Shown here in pieces: positions 17,877 to 28,289 of a DNA stretch of 63,372 nt. The DNA lies in NCBI GenBank assembly GCA_944389865.1, contig CALXNX010000006.1, positions 1 through 63,372 of the forward strand, read 5' to 3'. Position numbers and translations under genes: made by a program. Position 1 is the stretch's first letter, and each line of letters opens with the position of its first letter. Source of the stretch: an uncultured Succinivibrionaceae bacterium (lineage in GTDB: Bacteria; Pseudomonadota; Gammaproteobacteria; Enterobacterales; Succinivibrionaceae). Under the pieces are notes generated by a model. The model saw only the letters and a list, made by a program, of their open reading frames with translations, ran no database searches and was not told the DNA's origin.

Positions 17877-20555
17877 ATGCCCAATCGCGCTCTTAACGCC
17901 TATTTCGGCAGCCGCAGACAGCACAAAGCTCTGCGCCCGCGCAGGTTTTTCTCCTCGTACGGGGCAGCAATGTTTATTGTCTTTATCGTCTTTTCCATCA
18001 TTGCGCTGCTGCTGCTGCGCAACTCCATGCTCAATGCCAGCCGCGATGCCGGACTGCAGCTGACGCAGCGCATCAGTTTTGCCGCAGTCTCTGAAGCGCG
18101 CAAAGAGCAGGACTTCATCACCTTAATTGCCAACTTTGCGGGACAGCGCATTCAGATCATGCGCGACGTAAAGCGTACGCCTGCGGAGATAGAGCTGCAG
18201 CTGAGTGAAATCGTCAGCAATGCCCAAAAAAGCGTGGAAGAGATGTTTCCGCAGCTGAGCTTCGTCTTTTACGTGGTCTATCAAGGCAAAATGCTCAATG
18301 CAGTGCCCAAGCTGCAGCAGGGATACGATCCTGCCGCCAGGCCGTGGTATCAGCAGGCCATGGCGCAGCCTGGCAGGGCGGTGATGCTCGATCCCTATAT
18401 TGACGCTCTAACCGACCGTCTGGTGCTGACTATGGCCGCCGGCCTGCCGCAGTACGATTTTGTCTTAGCCTGCGACATCTACACTGAGCTTTCCGGCGAA
18501 CAGCCTTTAACCTCAGCCATCCCCTCAGGCTACAGCGCCTATATCACTGACGTGAACGGCAATGTGATCTTCTATCAGGGAGCCTTTGACGCCGCCGCGA
18601 TCGATCCGTCCGAAATGCGCCGGCGCGCTCTGGCGCTGCATCAGACTGCTGCTGAGCATATCAGCGGACCAGGCAGCAGCTGCGGATCAGAAGCCGGCTC
18701 GGACAGCGCCTGTTATTTTATTGAGCGGATCTCCATGGAAAACGAGCCTGATCGCGCCGCCTATTACTGCCATGATCCGCAGACCAATTGGATCACCATG
18801 ATCACGGCGCCTGCCGATCTGATGCTCAAAGACTTCAATTACATCGTCTGCATCTTCGGCGCGATGATCATAGGATTTGCCCTCCTGGAGGCTTGGATGC
18901 TCCTGCGCGAGTACCGCTTCTCGCGCCAGATTGCCTCAGGCAACGAGGCCTTAAAAGTACTGGGCAATACCTTCAGGGACATTGTGCGGGTTAACTTTCG
19001 CACCGGCAGCTTCTCGCTGTTAAAATCCTCGCCCTACTTTAAAGAGCAGCTGGGATCGGCCGCAGTTTACGGCGGCTTTATGCAGGCCATGCAGAAGATC
19101 ATTAAGCCCGAGCATTGGCAGGAGTTTGCCCGCGAATATTCGCTGCAGAATCTGGAGCATTTGGCCGTCAACTACATTCGCGATACCGGCCATGACTTTT
19201 TAATTTTTGAAGATCATTCGGGCAAATACGTGTGGTTTAACGTCCGCATCCTCTTTGACGAGTCTCTTGACGTCAATGAAAGCCTGATCTCCTTTAAGCA
19301 GGTGGACGCCGAAAAGCTCAAGGAAATTGAGGAGCATCAGCTCTTAAAGGATACCTTGGCCATCTCCAAGCGCAATGAAAAGGCCAAAAACGCCTTCTTT
19401 GCCAATATGTCCCACGATATGCGCACGCCGCTCAACGGCATTCTGGGCCTGTGTCAATTAGCTGAACATAAGAAGAGCGCCAAGGAGCTCTCCGACATCA
19501 TCGATCGCATCAATACCACTTCCTGCCAGCTGCTGCTCCTCGTGGATGACATTCTGGAGGTCTCGCGCCCGGAGATGAAGCAGAGTCTCACTCAAGGCCC
19601 CTTTGATCTGCGCAGCTTCATTGACTCCAATTTGGACGTCTTCCGCGTCATGGCTGAGCAGATGGACCGCGTCTTTACCATCAGCTACGATATTGTACAC
19701 TCGCGCGTAGCGGGCGACAGTCAGAAGCTGCGGCAGATCCTCAATAATCTTATTTCCAACTCCTTTAAATACTCCCTGCCCGGCTGTCATATCAGCTGCT
19801 TAATCAAAGAGGTTTACGAGCAGGAGGTAAATACCAAGTTCATCTTTGAGATTAAAGATGACGGCATAGGCATGGCGCCTGAGTTCATCAAAGAGGTCTT
19901 CACCCCTTACGCCCGCGAAGAGCGCAAAAAGGAGGTGGTAGGCACCGGCTTGGGACTCTCTATCGTCAAGAGCTTTGTCTCCTTAATGGGCGGCGATATT
20001 CAGGTGCACTCCGAGGTTAACGTCGGTACGGTGTTTACCATCACCCTGCCGCTGCAGCTGCAGCATGAACCGGTGCAGCCCGCCCCCGCCGCAGCCGCTG
20101 AAGAAGAACCGTGCGCCGATGCCGCGCAGACTTTAGCCGGCATGACCGTGCTGATTGCTGAGGATAACGAGCTGAACATGGACATCGCCTGCGATATGCT
20201 GGAGCTGCGCAATGCCGCAGTCCTCAAAGCCTGGGACGGGCAGGAGGCAGTAGAGATGTTTGAAAAATCGCAGCCTTTCTCCATTGATGTCATCTTAATG
20301 GATATGCGCATGCCCAAGCTTGACGGCTGTCATGCCGCCATGCGCATTCGCGCCTTAAAGCGGCCGGATGCCCAAAGCGTGCCCATCATCGCGGTGACCG
20401 CCAACGCCTTTGCCGAGGATATTGCTGCCACCCATGCCGCCGGCATGAACGCCCATGTATCAAAGCCGATTGATTTTGCTATAGTGGAAAAAACCATCGC
20501 CCGCTTAACCGCACAGCGCCGCAGCCGCACTGAGAACAAGAATAATAAGAGGTAG
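17877..20555 (+). CDS. Hybrid sensor histidine kinase
   Basis: The 892 residues are arranged as: transmembrane 1 (about 27-47), a periplasmic sensor of about 270 residues resembling a Cache domain (YDPAARPWYQQA), transmembrane 2 (about 318-340), a PAS-like linker, HisKA with NMSHDMRTPLNG (phospho-acceptor H513), HATPase (NLISNSFKYS, DDGIGMAPEF, GTGLGLSIVKS), and a C-terminal receiver with phospho-acceptor D809 (VILMDMRMPKLDG). AGGAAG precedes the ATG. Hpt and HD-GYP regulator genes follow directly, so phosphate probably flows H513 to D809 to the Hpt. The ligand is unknown. The Cache pattern suggests a small molecule. Confidence 0.92.
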   Translation: MPNRALNAYFGSRRQHKALRPRRFFSSYGAAMFIVFIVFSIIALLLLRNSMLNASRDAGLQLTQRISFAAVSEARKEQDFITLIANFAGQRIQIMRDVKRTPAEIELQLSEIVSNAQKSVEEMFPQLSFVFYVVYQGKMLNAVPKLQQGYDPAARPWYQQAMAQPGRAVMLDPYIDALTDRLVLTMAAGLPQYDFVLACDIYTELSGEQPLTSAIPSGYSAYITDVNGNVIFYQGAFDAAAIDPSEMRRRALALHQTAAEHISGPGSSCGSEAGSDSACYFIERISMENEPDRAAYYCHDPQTNWITMITAPADLMLKDFNYIVCIFGAMIIGFALLEAWMLLREYRFSRQIASGNEALKVLGNTFRDIVRVNFRTGSFSLLKSSPYFKEQLGSAAVYGGFMQAMQKIIKPEHWQEFAREYSLQNLEHLAVNYIRDTGHDFLIFEDHSGKYVWFNVRILFDESLDVNESLISFKQVDAEKLKEIEEHQLLKDTLAISKRNEKAKNAFFANMSHDMRTPLNGILGLCQLAEHKKSAKELSDIIDRINTTSCQLLLLVDDILEVSRPEMKQSLTQGPFDLRSFIDSNLDVFRVMAEQMDRVFTISYDIVHSRVAGDSQKLRQILNNLISNSFKYSLPGCHISCLIKEVYEQEVNTKFIFEIKDDGIGMAPEFIKEVFTPYAREERKKEVVGTGLGLSIVKSFVSLMGGDIQVHSEVNVGTVFTITLPLQLQHEPVQPAPAAAAEEEPCADAAQTLAGMTVLIAEDNELNMDIACDMLELRNAAVLKAWDGQEAVEMFEKSQPFSIDVILMDMRMPKLDGCHAAMRIRALKRPDAQSVPIIAVTANAFAEDIAATHAAGMNAHVSKPIDFAIVEKTIARLTAQRRSRTENKNNKR

Positions 20556-20559
20556 CCAT

Positions 20560-20910
20560 ATGCAGCTTGAAGATTTAGGCACTAAGCTTGATATCGACAT
20601 CACCGGCGCGCTGGCGCGTTTTTCCGGCGTGAAGCCCCTATATGTAAAGTATTTAAAGCGCTTTGCCGTCGATCCGACCTTTACGGCCTACGAAGCTGCA
20701 GTCAGCGCTCAGGATCCCAAAGGACTGGAAGAAAGCGCTCATGCGCTCAAAGGGATCTGCGGCAATTTGGGGCTGACATCGCTCTATCAGGCCTACAGCA
20801 GACAGGTGGCCTTAGTGCGCGCCGGAGACAGCGCCGCGGCCTTCAGCGAAGCTGATGCCGTGATCCATGCCGCCAGGCAGTGCCGGCAGCTGCTGGCAGA
20901 GCTCGCTTAA
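20560..20910 (+). CDS. Histidine phosphotransfer (Hpt) protein
   Basis: This is a stand-alone 116-residue Hpt domain. The phosphorylatable histidine is H61 in SAHALKGICGNLGL, the typical HxxKG motif. It starts 4 bp after the hybrid kinase and ends 16 bp before the response-regulator start, so it is the likely carrier between the kinase receiver (D809) and D54 of the HD-GYP regulator. Confidence 0.9.
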   Translation: MQLEDLGTKLDIDITGALARFSGVKPLYVKYLKRFAVDPTFTAYEAAVSAQDPKGLEESAHALKGICGNLGLTSLYQAYSRQVALVRAGDSAAAFSEADAVIHAARQCRQLLAELA

Positions 20911-20926
20911 GCGCAGGGACGGGGCT

Positions 20927-22021
20927 ATGGAAGATATCATCCTCATTGTCGATGACGTGGAAATGAACCGCGCCATTTTAAGCGAGATCTTCAAAGATCA
21001 CTTCGTGATTTTGGAGGCGGCCGACGGGCAGGAAGCTTTAGCTCTTACTGCAGCTCATCAGGCTGACATTGCAGCGGTCCTGCTTGATCTGCACATGCCC
21101 AACATGGACGGCCTGCAGTATCTGCAGCACATTCGCGCGCAGGGGCTTTTAAAGGACGTGCCCATCTTAATTATCACCGCGGACAACAACGAGGCCTTAA
21201 AGCTTTCCACCTTTGATTTCGGCATCACCGATATCATCGAAAAGCCGTTTAATGCGGTATTTCTGCACAAGCGGGTCGAGGCGCAGATTGAGCTCTACCG
21301 CAGCACTAAAAGTCTTAAGTACATCAATATGCGTCAGGAGGCGGAACTGCGCCGCCGCGCTGAGGAATTTGCCGACTTAAACGTCAAGGTGATTTCAGCC
21401 TTAGCGGTGGCCATTGAATTTCGCTCAGGCGAGACCGGCGTGCATGTGCGCCATATCCGCGATTTGACTAAGCTGCTGCTGCGCCGCCTGCGCACGCGCG
21501 ATGTCTTAAACTGCGGGGCTCTCAGCGATGAAGATATTGAGGAGATCTCCTACGCCGCCATTCTGCACGATATCGGCAAGATCTCTATCCCGGACTCCAT
21601 CTTAAATAAGCCCGGCCGGCTGACCGCAGATGAATTTACCGTGATGAAGACCCACTCGCAGCGCGGGGCGGATCTTATCGACAGCATCGGCATTGCCGAC
21701 AATAAGATATTAAATTACGCCCGCGATATCTGTCTGCATCATCACGAGCGCGTGGACGGCAAAGGCTATCCTGAAGGCCTCAGGAACGGCGAGATCAGCG
21801 TCTGGTCAAAAGTCGTCGGCATTGCCGATGCCTACGATGCCCTCACGCAGGATCGCTGCTACAAGCAGGCCTTCAGTAAAGAAAAGGCCCTGGCCATGAT
21901 CTTAAACGGCGAGTGCGGAGCCTTTGAGCCGATCCTGCTCGACGCCTTTTTGGATATAGTGTCAAAGCTCGAGCTCCAGCCTCAGTCCTGCAGCGCTTTA
22001 AGCGCCGCCTGCCGCGCGTGA
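20927..22021 (+). CDS. Response regulator with HD-GYP phosphodiesterase output
   Basis: The N-terminal receiver carries IVDD, the phospho-acceptor D54 (VLLDLHMPNMDG) and a KPF switch region. It is followed by a helical linker and an HD-GYP domain with the HD pair at H214-D215 (ILHDIGKISIPD) and HHERVDGKGYPEG at about 272-284. HD-GYP enzymes degrade cyclic di-GMP, and all visible signature residues are kept. I start at ATG 20927 (MEDIILIVDD); an upstream ATG would overlap the Hpt gene. The last 40 bp overlap the convergent racemase gene. This is the RpfG architecture. Confidence 0.92.
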   Translation: MEDIILIVDDVEMNRAILSEIFKDHFVILEAADGQEALALTAAHQADIAAVLLDLHMPNMDGLQYLQHIRAQGLLKDVPILIITADNNEALKLSTFDFGITDIIEKPFNAVFLHKRVEAQIELYRSTKSLKYINMRQEAELRRRAEEFADLNVKVISALAVAIEFRSGETGVHVRHIRDLTKLLLRRLRTRDVLNCGALSDEDIEEISYAAILHDIGKISIPDSILNKPGRLTADEFTVMKTHSQRGADLIDSIGIADNKILNYARDICLHHHERVDGKGYPEGLRNGEISVWSKVVGIADAYDALTQDRCYKQAFSKEKALAMILNGECGAFEPILLDAFLDIVSKLELQPQSCSALSAACRA

Positions 22022-22674
22022 ATCAGCGTGGTGTCAAAAAGCGGCACAGCGGTATCGTGCTGCTGTACCAAAAGACCGATTTCGGTACAGCCTAAGATAA
22101 TGCCCTGCGCTCCGCCGGCGTGCAGCTTATCTATGATGCGCAGATACTGCGCCTTGGACTGCGGCTTAATCACTCCAAGACAAAGCTCGTCATAAATGAC
22201 GTGATTGACCAGCTCGATGTCCGCGCTGTCAGGGATCAGGACCTCAATACCGTTCTGCACCAGCACGTTTTTGTAGAAGTCCTGCAGCATGGTGTATTTG
22301 GTACCCAAAAGTCCCACCCTGGCGATTCCCTGCTGTTTGAGCTCCTGCGCGGTCATATCCGCAATGTGCAGAATGGGGACGTTGAGGTGCGGCTGCATCT
22401 GCGGGACCACCTTGTGCATGGTATTCGTGCAGATCACAATGAATTCCGCGCCGGCGCGCTCCAGGCTCTGCGCGGCCTGCGTAAGGACCGCAGCGCTCTT
22501 ATCCCACTCTCCGCTGGCCTGAAAATGCTCAATTTCAGCAAAATCCACACTGTAGAGGACGCACTGCGCCGAATGCAGACCGCCCAGCTCCTGCTTTACG
22601 GTCTCATTAATGACCTGATAATAGGTCACCGTGCTCTCCCAGCTCATGCCGCCCAAGAGACCAATAGTTTTCAT
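21982..22674 (-). CDS. Aspartate/glutamate racemase family protein
   Basis: This 230-residue enzyme is of the Asp/Glu racemase (YgeA) type. Its N-terminus has IGLLGGMSWESTVTYY. The two catalytic cysteines are in FIVICTNTMHKV (about residue 83) and IILGCTEIGLL (about residue 195). Such enzymes make D-amino acids from L-forms; broad-specificity YgeA is the nearest well-known relative. The exact substrate cannot be told. Its 3' end overlaps the HD-GYP gene on the other strand by 40 bp, and its 5' end is divergent from a small membrane protein. Confidence 0.85.
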   Translation of the reverse strand: MKTIGLLGGMSWESTVTYYQVINETVKQELGGLHSAQCVLYSVDFAEIEHFQASGEWDKSAAVLTQAAQSLERAGAEFIVICTNTMHKVVPQMQPHLNVPILHIADMTAQELKQQGIARVGLLGTKYTMLQDFYKNVLVQNGIEVLIPDSADIELVNHVIYDELCLGVIKPQSKAQYLRIIDKLHAGGAQGIILGCTEIGLLVQQHDTAVPLFDTTLIHARQAALKALQD

Positions 22675-22700
22675 TTATGCCTTCTTAAATGTAAATACTG

Positions 22701-22716
22701 CTCGATTATAATCGAG
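22701..22716. promoter_or_regulatory. Perfect 16-bp palindrome containing TATAAT in a divergent promoter
   Basis: The palindrome CTCGATTATAATCGAG lies between the divergent racemase and small-membrane-protein genes, 26 bp before each start. Because ATTATAAT is symmetric, a TATAAT -10 can be read on both strands. It may be a shared -10, an operator, or both. Confidence 0.45.
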
Positions 22717-22741
22717 AACAGTTTAGAGCAAAGGGCCGCTT

Positions 22742-22945
22742 ATGATCATTATTTATTTCTTAGCCTTCATCGGCGCACTAATCCTGCTCACCGGAGCCAT
22801 TCTGTATTTCGGTCGGGGCAGTGCGGCGACATTCTTCGGCGGGATGCTGCGCTTCTCCACCGCCGTCGCCATTGCCGCCGCTATTCTGGGGCTCATCCTC
22901 GCGGCGGCGCTGATCTTTATCTTCGGCTATCAAACCCTAGCTTAA
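22742..22945 (+). CDS. Small two-segment membrane protein of unknown function
   Basis: The 67 residues are almost all hydrophobic. The first segment is about 2-23 (IIIYFLAFIGALILLTG), there is a short loop with FGRGSAATFFGG, and the second segment is about 38-62. Only two charged residues (both Arg) are present. No family is recognised. The start has an AAGGG site 7 bases upstream, and a terminator follows at 22969. It is divergent from the racemase and convergent with deaD. I regard it as real because of its composition, its start context and its fit to the gap. Confidence 0.6.
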   Translation: MIIIYFLAFIGALILLTGAILYFGRGSAATFFGGMLRFSTAVAIAAAILGLILAAALIFIFGYQTLA

Positions 22946-22968
22946 CTTTCTTCCTCCCTCACAGCAGC

Positions 22969-22992
22969 GCGGCCCGCACATTGGCGGGCCGC
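22969..22992. terminator. Hairpin between the small membrane protein and deaD
   Basis: Perfect 9-bp arms (GCGGCCCGC / GCGGGCCGC, loop ACATTG) lie between the two convergent stops. It probably serves both genes. Confidence 0.65.
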
Positions 22993-23013
22993 ATGGGACT
23001 GCTTTACAAATCA

Positions 23014-25068
23014 TTAATAGCCGTCGCGGCGGCGGATGCTGGCCGGAGCGCCGAAGCTGCGGCGGGTGGCCACGCGCGGCGGACGGCGGCTGCTGCCGAA
23101 ATCCAGAGAACGGCGGTGCGAAGCCGGGCGCGGGAAGCGCGGACCATGGCTCTGCGGACCGCGCGGCTGCATCTGTCCCGGCTGATAGTTGATGCTGTTG
23201 CCGTTGATGTCGCCGGGCTCATGCCGATACTCCGGCTCCTCTCCCTCGTCATCGGCTAAATAATCGGCCGGCTTATAGGAGCCAAAGTCGCGGCGCGGCC
23301 GACGCGGAGGCTCGGCGGTGTAGACGCGCAGATCCATGCTGCGCCCGCATATGCGCGCCTGCGCTAAGATCTCCTGCGTCTCCTCGGGCATGCCGTCAGG
23401 CAGATCCACAGTCGAGAAGGTATCGAAGATGCAGATCTCGCCGATATACTTGCTCTCCATACCGGCTTCGTTGGCGATGGCGCCGACGATCTGGCCCGGC
23501 TTGACGCCGTCGCGGCGGCCTACGGCCACGCGATAGCGCACCATCTTCATATCCGGGAATTCGCGCAGCGGCGCAGGCTGAGCCGACGGCACGCGGCGCT
23601 CGCGGAAGCGGCGCTCCTCAAAGCCGCCGTGCTGCGGCAGATAATCCGGCGCATTCTCATCGATAAGGAGCGCCGATCCGCGCTGCGCCATTTTAGCTAA
23701 GGCGGCAGCTAAGGTCTCAGGCTCTAAGCTGTCATCAGACAAAAGCTCAGACACCACCTCCTGATATTCCTCTAAACCGCCTGCCTCAATAGTTTCCATG
23801 ATCTGACTGCGGAAATTCTCTAAGCGGCGCTTGTTGACGTCAGCGGCAGTGGGCATGCGCAGCGGCTCAATGCGCTGACGGGTCACGCGCTCGATTTGCC
23901 GCAGAGCGCGGCGCTCGCGCGGGGTGACGAATAAAACCGCCTCGCCGCTGCGGCCGGCGCGGCCGGTACGGCCGATGCGGTGCACATAGCTCTCGGCATC
24001 ATAAGGCACGTCATAATTGAACACATGGGTAATGCGATCAACATCCAGACCGCGCGCCGCCACATCGGTGGCAATGATGATGTCGAGGCTGCCGTTCTTT
24101 AAGCGCTCGACGATCTTTTCGCGCTGGCGCTGCGGGATGTCGCCATGCAGGGCGGCACAGGCCAGACCTCTGGCCTGCAGCTTAGTAGCTACGTCCTCAG
24201 CATCTGTCTTAGTGCGCACAAAGACTAAGACTGCATCGTAATTTTCCACCTCCAGGATGCGGGTCATGGCATCTACCTTGTGGGCATTGGCCACCACCCA
24301 ATAGCGCTGATGCACGGTGGTAGCCGGAGTGATGCGGCTTTCAATGCGCACTTCCTCAGGATCCTGCAGATATTCCACTGCCACGCGGCGGATGGGCTCC
24401 GGCATGGTGGCGGAGAACAGTGCAGTCTGCCGCTTCTCCGGCAGACGGCTTAAGATCCACTCCACATCCTCAATAAAACCCATGCGCAGCATCTCATCGG
24501 CCTCATCTAAGACCACATGCGTTAAATGGCTTAAATCAAGCTTGCCGCGCTCGATTAAATCAATGACGCGGCCCGGAGTACCGACCACCACCTGCGCGCC
24601 GTGCTTTAAGCTTCTGATCTGAGTTTCATACGAGGCGCCGCCGTAAATCGGGGCCACGCGGAAATCTTCAATATGGCGGGCAAAACCTTGGAAAGATTCA
24701 GCTGACTGCAGCGCCAGCTCGCGGGTAGGCTCTAAAACTAAGGCTTGAATGACGCGCTCCTCTGCATTGATGGCGCTTAAGACCGGCAGTGCGAAAGCGG
24801 CGGTCTTGCCGGTGCCGGTCTGCGCCTGACCGATTAAATCGCGCCCTGCGATCATCACCGGAATGGCATGCTCCTGAATGGGGGTAGGACTTTCAAAACC
24901 TAAGTCCTTGACCGCCTGCAGCACCGGAGCGCTCAGCCCCAGGGATTCAAAAGTAACTAAAGGCGGCTCTTCCATGCCGGCCTCATCTGCAAGTAAAGCG
25001 CTCTCCTCCGCGCCGGTGGTCTGCAGCACAGTCTCTGCCTGTTCATCCGTGCCGTATAAATCTGCCAT
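23014..25068 (-). CDS. deaD: ATP-dependent RNA helicase DeaD/CsdA
   Basis: This is a DEAD-box helicase for ribosome assembly and mRNA decay, typically cold-induced. All motifs are present: the Q motif (FESLGLSAPVLQAV...TPIQ), AQTGTGKT, PTRELALQ, TPGRVIDLI, VLDEADEML, SATMP, VFVRTKTDAEDV, TDVAARGLDV and HRIGRTGRAGRSG. After the core come the DeaD-specific domain (about 390-560) with an RNA-binding RRM-like segment MVRYRVAVGRRDGVKPGQIV, and an Arg/Pro-rich tail. The 684 residues exceed the roughly 630 of E. coli because of the tail and an acidic N-terminal extension. The gap to leuA on its 5' side is long. Confidence 0.95.
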   Translation of the reverse strand: MADLYGTDEQAETVLQTTGAEESALLADEAGMEEPPLVTFESLGLSAPVLQAVKDLGFESPTPIQEHAIPVMIAGRDLIGQAQTGTGKTAAFALPVLSAINAEERVIQALVLEPTRELALQSAESFQGFARHIEDFRVAPIYGGASYETQIRSLKHGAQVVVGTPGRVIDLIERGKLDLSHLTHVVLDEADEMLRMGFIEDVEWILSRLPEKRQTALFSATMPEPIRRVAVEYLQDPEEVRIESRITPATTVHQRYWVVANAHKVDAMTRILEVENYDAVLVFVRTKTDAEDVATKLQARGLACAALHGDIPQRQREKIVERLKNGSLDIIIATDVAARGLDVDRITHVFNYDVPYDAESYVHRIGRTGRAGRSGEAVLFVTPRERRALRQIERVTRQRIEPLRMPTAADVNKRRLENFRSQIMETIEAGGLEEYQEVVSELLSDDSLEPETLAAALAKMAQRGSALLIDENAPDYLPQHGGFEERRFRERRVPSAQPAPLREFPDMKMVRYRVAVGRRDGVKPGQIVGAIANEAGMESKYIGEICIFDTFSTVDLPDGMPEETQEILAQARICGRSMDLRVYTAEPPRRPRRDFGSYKPADYLADDEGEEPEYRHEPGDINGNSINYQPGQMQPRGPQSHGPRFPRPASHRRSLDFGSSRRPPRVATRRSFGAPASIRRRDGY

Positions 25069-25347
25069 GAATTTTTCGCTCCATTACTGCAACAAAAAGG
25101 GGCCCACATCATAATTTGTCGGTAATCTGCGGCAAGCGCCGCTTCCACATAATCTTAATGACGCCAAAACCCGCGCGTCAGCCGTAAGCCCTGATGATTG
25201 ATACGCCGGTATTATACCGGCAAGACGGGGTTTTTCACCAAACTGCAGCCGCTTTTTTGCCTGCAGACCAGGATTTGTCTGCCCCGCCCCTGCGATCTGC
25301 GCACCGTCTTTTCATTGCAGAACCGCGCATTTCTGTAAAACCGCATT

Positions 25348-25541
25348 TTTGCAAAACGGCATCATTCTGCAAAATATACAGCACGCGTTTTATTTGCAAA
25401 ATAAAAATTCTTAAATAAAAATCTCTTTTAATATCATCAATAATATTTGCAAACCAGCAGATCTTTGCAAAAAGTGATTGACGCGCGCTTTTTATGCTCC
25501 TAGCATAAGCCCATCTTTACAAAACAGACAAATTTTGCAAA
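25348..25541. repeat. Seven TTTGCAAA-type palindromes upstream of leuA
   Basis: Exact TTTGCAAA occurs at 25348, 25393, 25446, 25464 and 25534. One-mismatch copies occur at 25366 (TCTGCAAA) and 25516 (TTTACAAA). Two of the pairs, 25446/25464 and 25516/25534, are both 18 bp apart and bracket the leuA core promoter. The layout suggests cooperative binding of a regulator controlling leuABCD. The protein is not identified. Confidence 0.65.
25478..25506 (+). promoter_or_regulatory. leuA core promoter
   Basis: TTGACG (25478-25483), a spacer of exactly 17 bases, and TAGCAT (25501-25506) make a good sigma-70 promoter about 50 bp before leuA. It is flanked on both sides by TTTGCAAA-type repeats. Confidence 0.65.
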
Positions 25542-25554
25542 CGAGGCATTAAAT

Positions 25555-27114
25555 ATGGCAGACGATAAGCGCGTATTGATTTTCGACACCACTCTGCGTG
25601 ACGGCGAGCAGGCTTTGCCCAGCTCCCTGTCGGTAAAGCAGAAGCTGCAGATCGCTTTGTGCTTAGAGCAGTTAGGCGTAGATATTATTGAGGCCGGCTT
25701 CCCGATCTCCTCCCCGGGCGACTTCGAGGCCGTGAAGACTATTGGTCAGCACGTGAAAAACTCCGTGATCTGCGGTCTGTCGCGCTGCGTGGAAAAGGAT
25801 ATTGATGCCGTGGCCGAGTCCTTAAAGGACGTGACGGATCACTATCGCATTCACACCTTTATCGCCACATCCGATATTCACGTGCAGGATAAGCTCAGAA
25901 AAAGCTTTGACGATATCGTGGAGATGGCGGTGCGCTCGGTCAAGCATGCCCGCAATTACTCCGATGACGTGGAGTTCTCCTGCGAGGACGCCGGCCGCAC
26001 GCCGATTGACCACCTCTGCCGCATGGTTGAAAGCGCCATTGCCGCCGGGGCAACTACCGTGAACATTCCCGATACCGTGGGCTACACTCTGCCCCATGAG
26101 TTCGGCAATATCATTGAGACCTTATTCAACCGCGTTCCGAATATCGACAAGGCCAGGATCTCAGTGCACTGCCACAATGACTTAGGCATGGCTACCGCCA
26201 ACTCCGTTACTGCCCTGCAGCACGGCGCGCGCCAGATCGAATGCGCCGTCAACGGCTTAGGCGAGCGCGCCGGCAACTGCTCGCTCGAAGAAGTGGCGAT
26301 GATCATCAAGACCCGCCAGCAGTATTTAAACGGCCTTTATACCAACATCGTCGCCGAAAATATTGCGCGCGCCAGCCAGGTAGTTTCCGGCATCTGCAAC
26401 GAGCCGGTGCCGCCGCACAAGGCTATTGTGGGTTCCAACGCCTTTGCCCACAGCTCGGGCATTCATCAGGACGGCGTGCTGAAGAACCGCAATACCTACG
26501 AGATCATTACCCCGGAATCAGTCGGCTTTAAGGAAAACAATCTGCACATGACCGCCCGCTCAGGCCGCCACATGATCAAGGCCTGCCTGGAGAAGCTGGG
26601 CTATAAGGAAGGCACTTACGACTTAAATGAGATCTATCAGCGCTTCCTGAAGCTTGCCGACAAGAAAGGTCAGGTGTTTGACTATGACTTGGAGGCGCTG
26701 CTCTTCTTCTCCAACACTGAAGAGGAAGAGACGCAGTTCACCTTAGAGCAGATGAACGTGATGTCCGGCGGCAAGAACGTTATTCCTACCGCCAGCGTGC
26801 AGATGAAGATCGGCAAGCGCACCAAGACCGAATCCGGCACCGGCAACGGCCCTGTGGATGCAGTATTCAACTGCATTACCCGCTTGACCGGCATCCGCTG
26901 CGAACTTACCAGCTACGTAATCACCGCCAAGGGCGCGGGCATGAACGCCCAGGGCCAGGTAGACGTGGATGTGCAGTACAACGGCCGCCAATATCACGGC
27001 AAGGGCTTGTCCACTGACGTGATTGAATCGTCGGCCTTAGCTTTAATTCATGCCTGCAACAGTATTTACCGCGCGCAGATCATCGAAAAAGAGAAAGAAG
27101 AACAGGAGTCGTAA
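25555..27114 (+). CDS. leuA: 2-isopropylmalate synthase
   Basis: LeuA condenses acetyl-CoA with 2-ketoisovalerate, the first step of leucine synthesis. The N-terminal HMGL-like domain has [32 protein letters not shown] and the [13 protein letters not shown] motif; [14 protein letters not shown] follows. The C-terminal allosteric domain (about 390-510) mediates leucine feedback. The 519 residues match the E. coli length. It is the first gene of leuABCD. Confidence 0.97.
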   Translation: MADDKRVLIFDTTLRDGEQALPSSLSVKQKLQIALCLEQLGVDIIEAGFPISSPGDFEAVKTIGQHVKNSVICGLSRCVEKDIDAVAESLKDVTDHYRIHTFIATSDIHVQDKLRKSFDDIVEMAVRSVKHARNYSDDVEFSCEDAGRTPIDHLCRMVESAIAAGATTVNIPDTVGYTLPHEFGNIIETLFNRVPNIDKARISVHCHNDLGMATANSVTALQHGARQIECAVNGLGERAGNCSLEEVAMIIKTRQQYLNGLYTNIVAENIARASQVVSGICNEPVPPHKAIVGSNAFAHSSGIHQDGVLKNRNTYEIITPESVGFKENNLHMTARSGRHMIKACLEKLGYKEGTYDLNEIYQRFLKLADKKGQVFDYDLEALLFFSNTEEEETQFTLEQMNVMSGGKNVIPTASVQMKIGKRTKTESGTGNGPVDAVFNCITRLTGIRCELTSYVITAKGAGMNAQGQVDVDVQYNGRQYHGKGLSTDVIESSALALIHACNSIYRAQIIEKEKEEQES

Positions 27115-28212
<1,098 letters not shown>

Positions 28213-28289
28213 TACAGCATAAATTGAAATACTTTAACTGCAGGCCCGCCGCGTACGGCGGGCTTAACCTTGGATCAACAGGTAACAGC

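Larger units (their letters stand above)
25069..25554. other. Divergent deaD/leuA regulatory region
   Basis: The gap is 486 bp. The leuA-proximal half is AT-rich and holds the TTTGCAAA repeats and the leuA promoter. A search by eye for a leucine-rich leader peptide with an attenuator found none. One ORF from 25194 has normal leucine content and no ribosome-binding site. The long leader of deaD would be on the minus strand here, as is usual for cold-shock helicases. Confidence 0.4.

Noticed and set aside
22120..23259. A 379-codon plus-strand frame
   Set aside because: It runs antisense through the racemase and the Arg-rich tail of deaD, and overlaps the small membrane protein gene. It has no domain or ribosome-binding site.
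25194..25418. Leucine attenuator leader peptide before leuA
   Set aside because: The frame has no run of leucine codons, lacks a ribosome-binding site and is not followed by competing hairpins.
28224..28289. N-terminal extension of LeuC from an upstream in-frame ATG
   Set aside because: The 22 extra residues do not resemble LeuC, and the start at 28290 gives the standard 466 residues.
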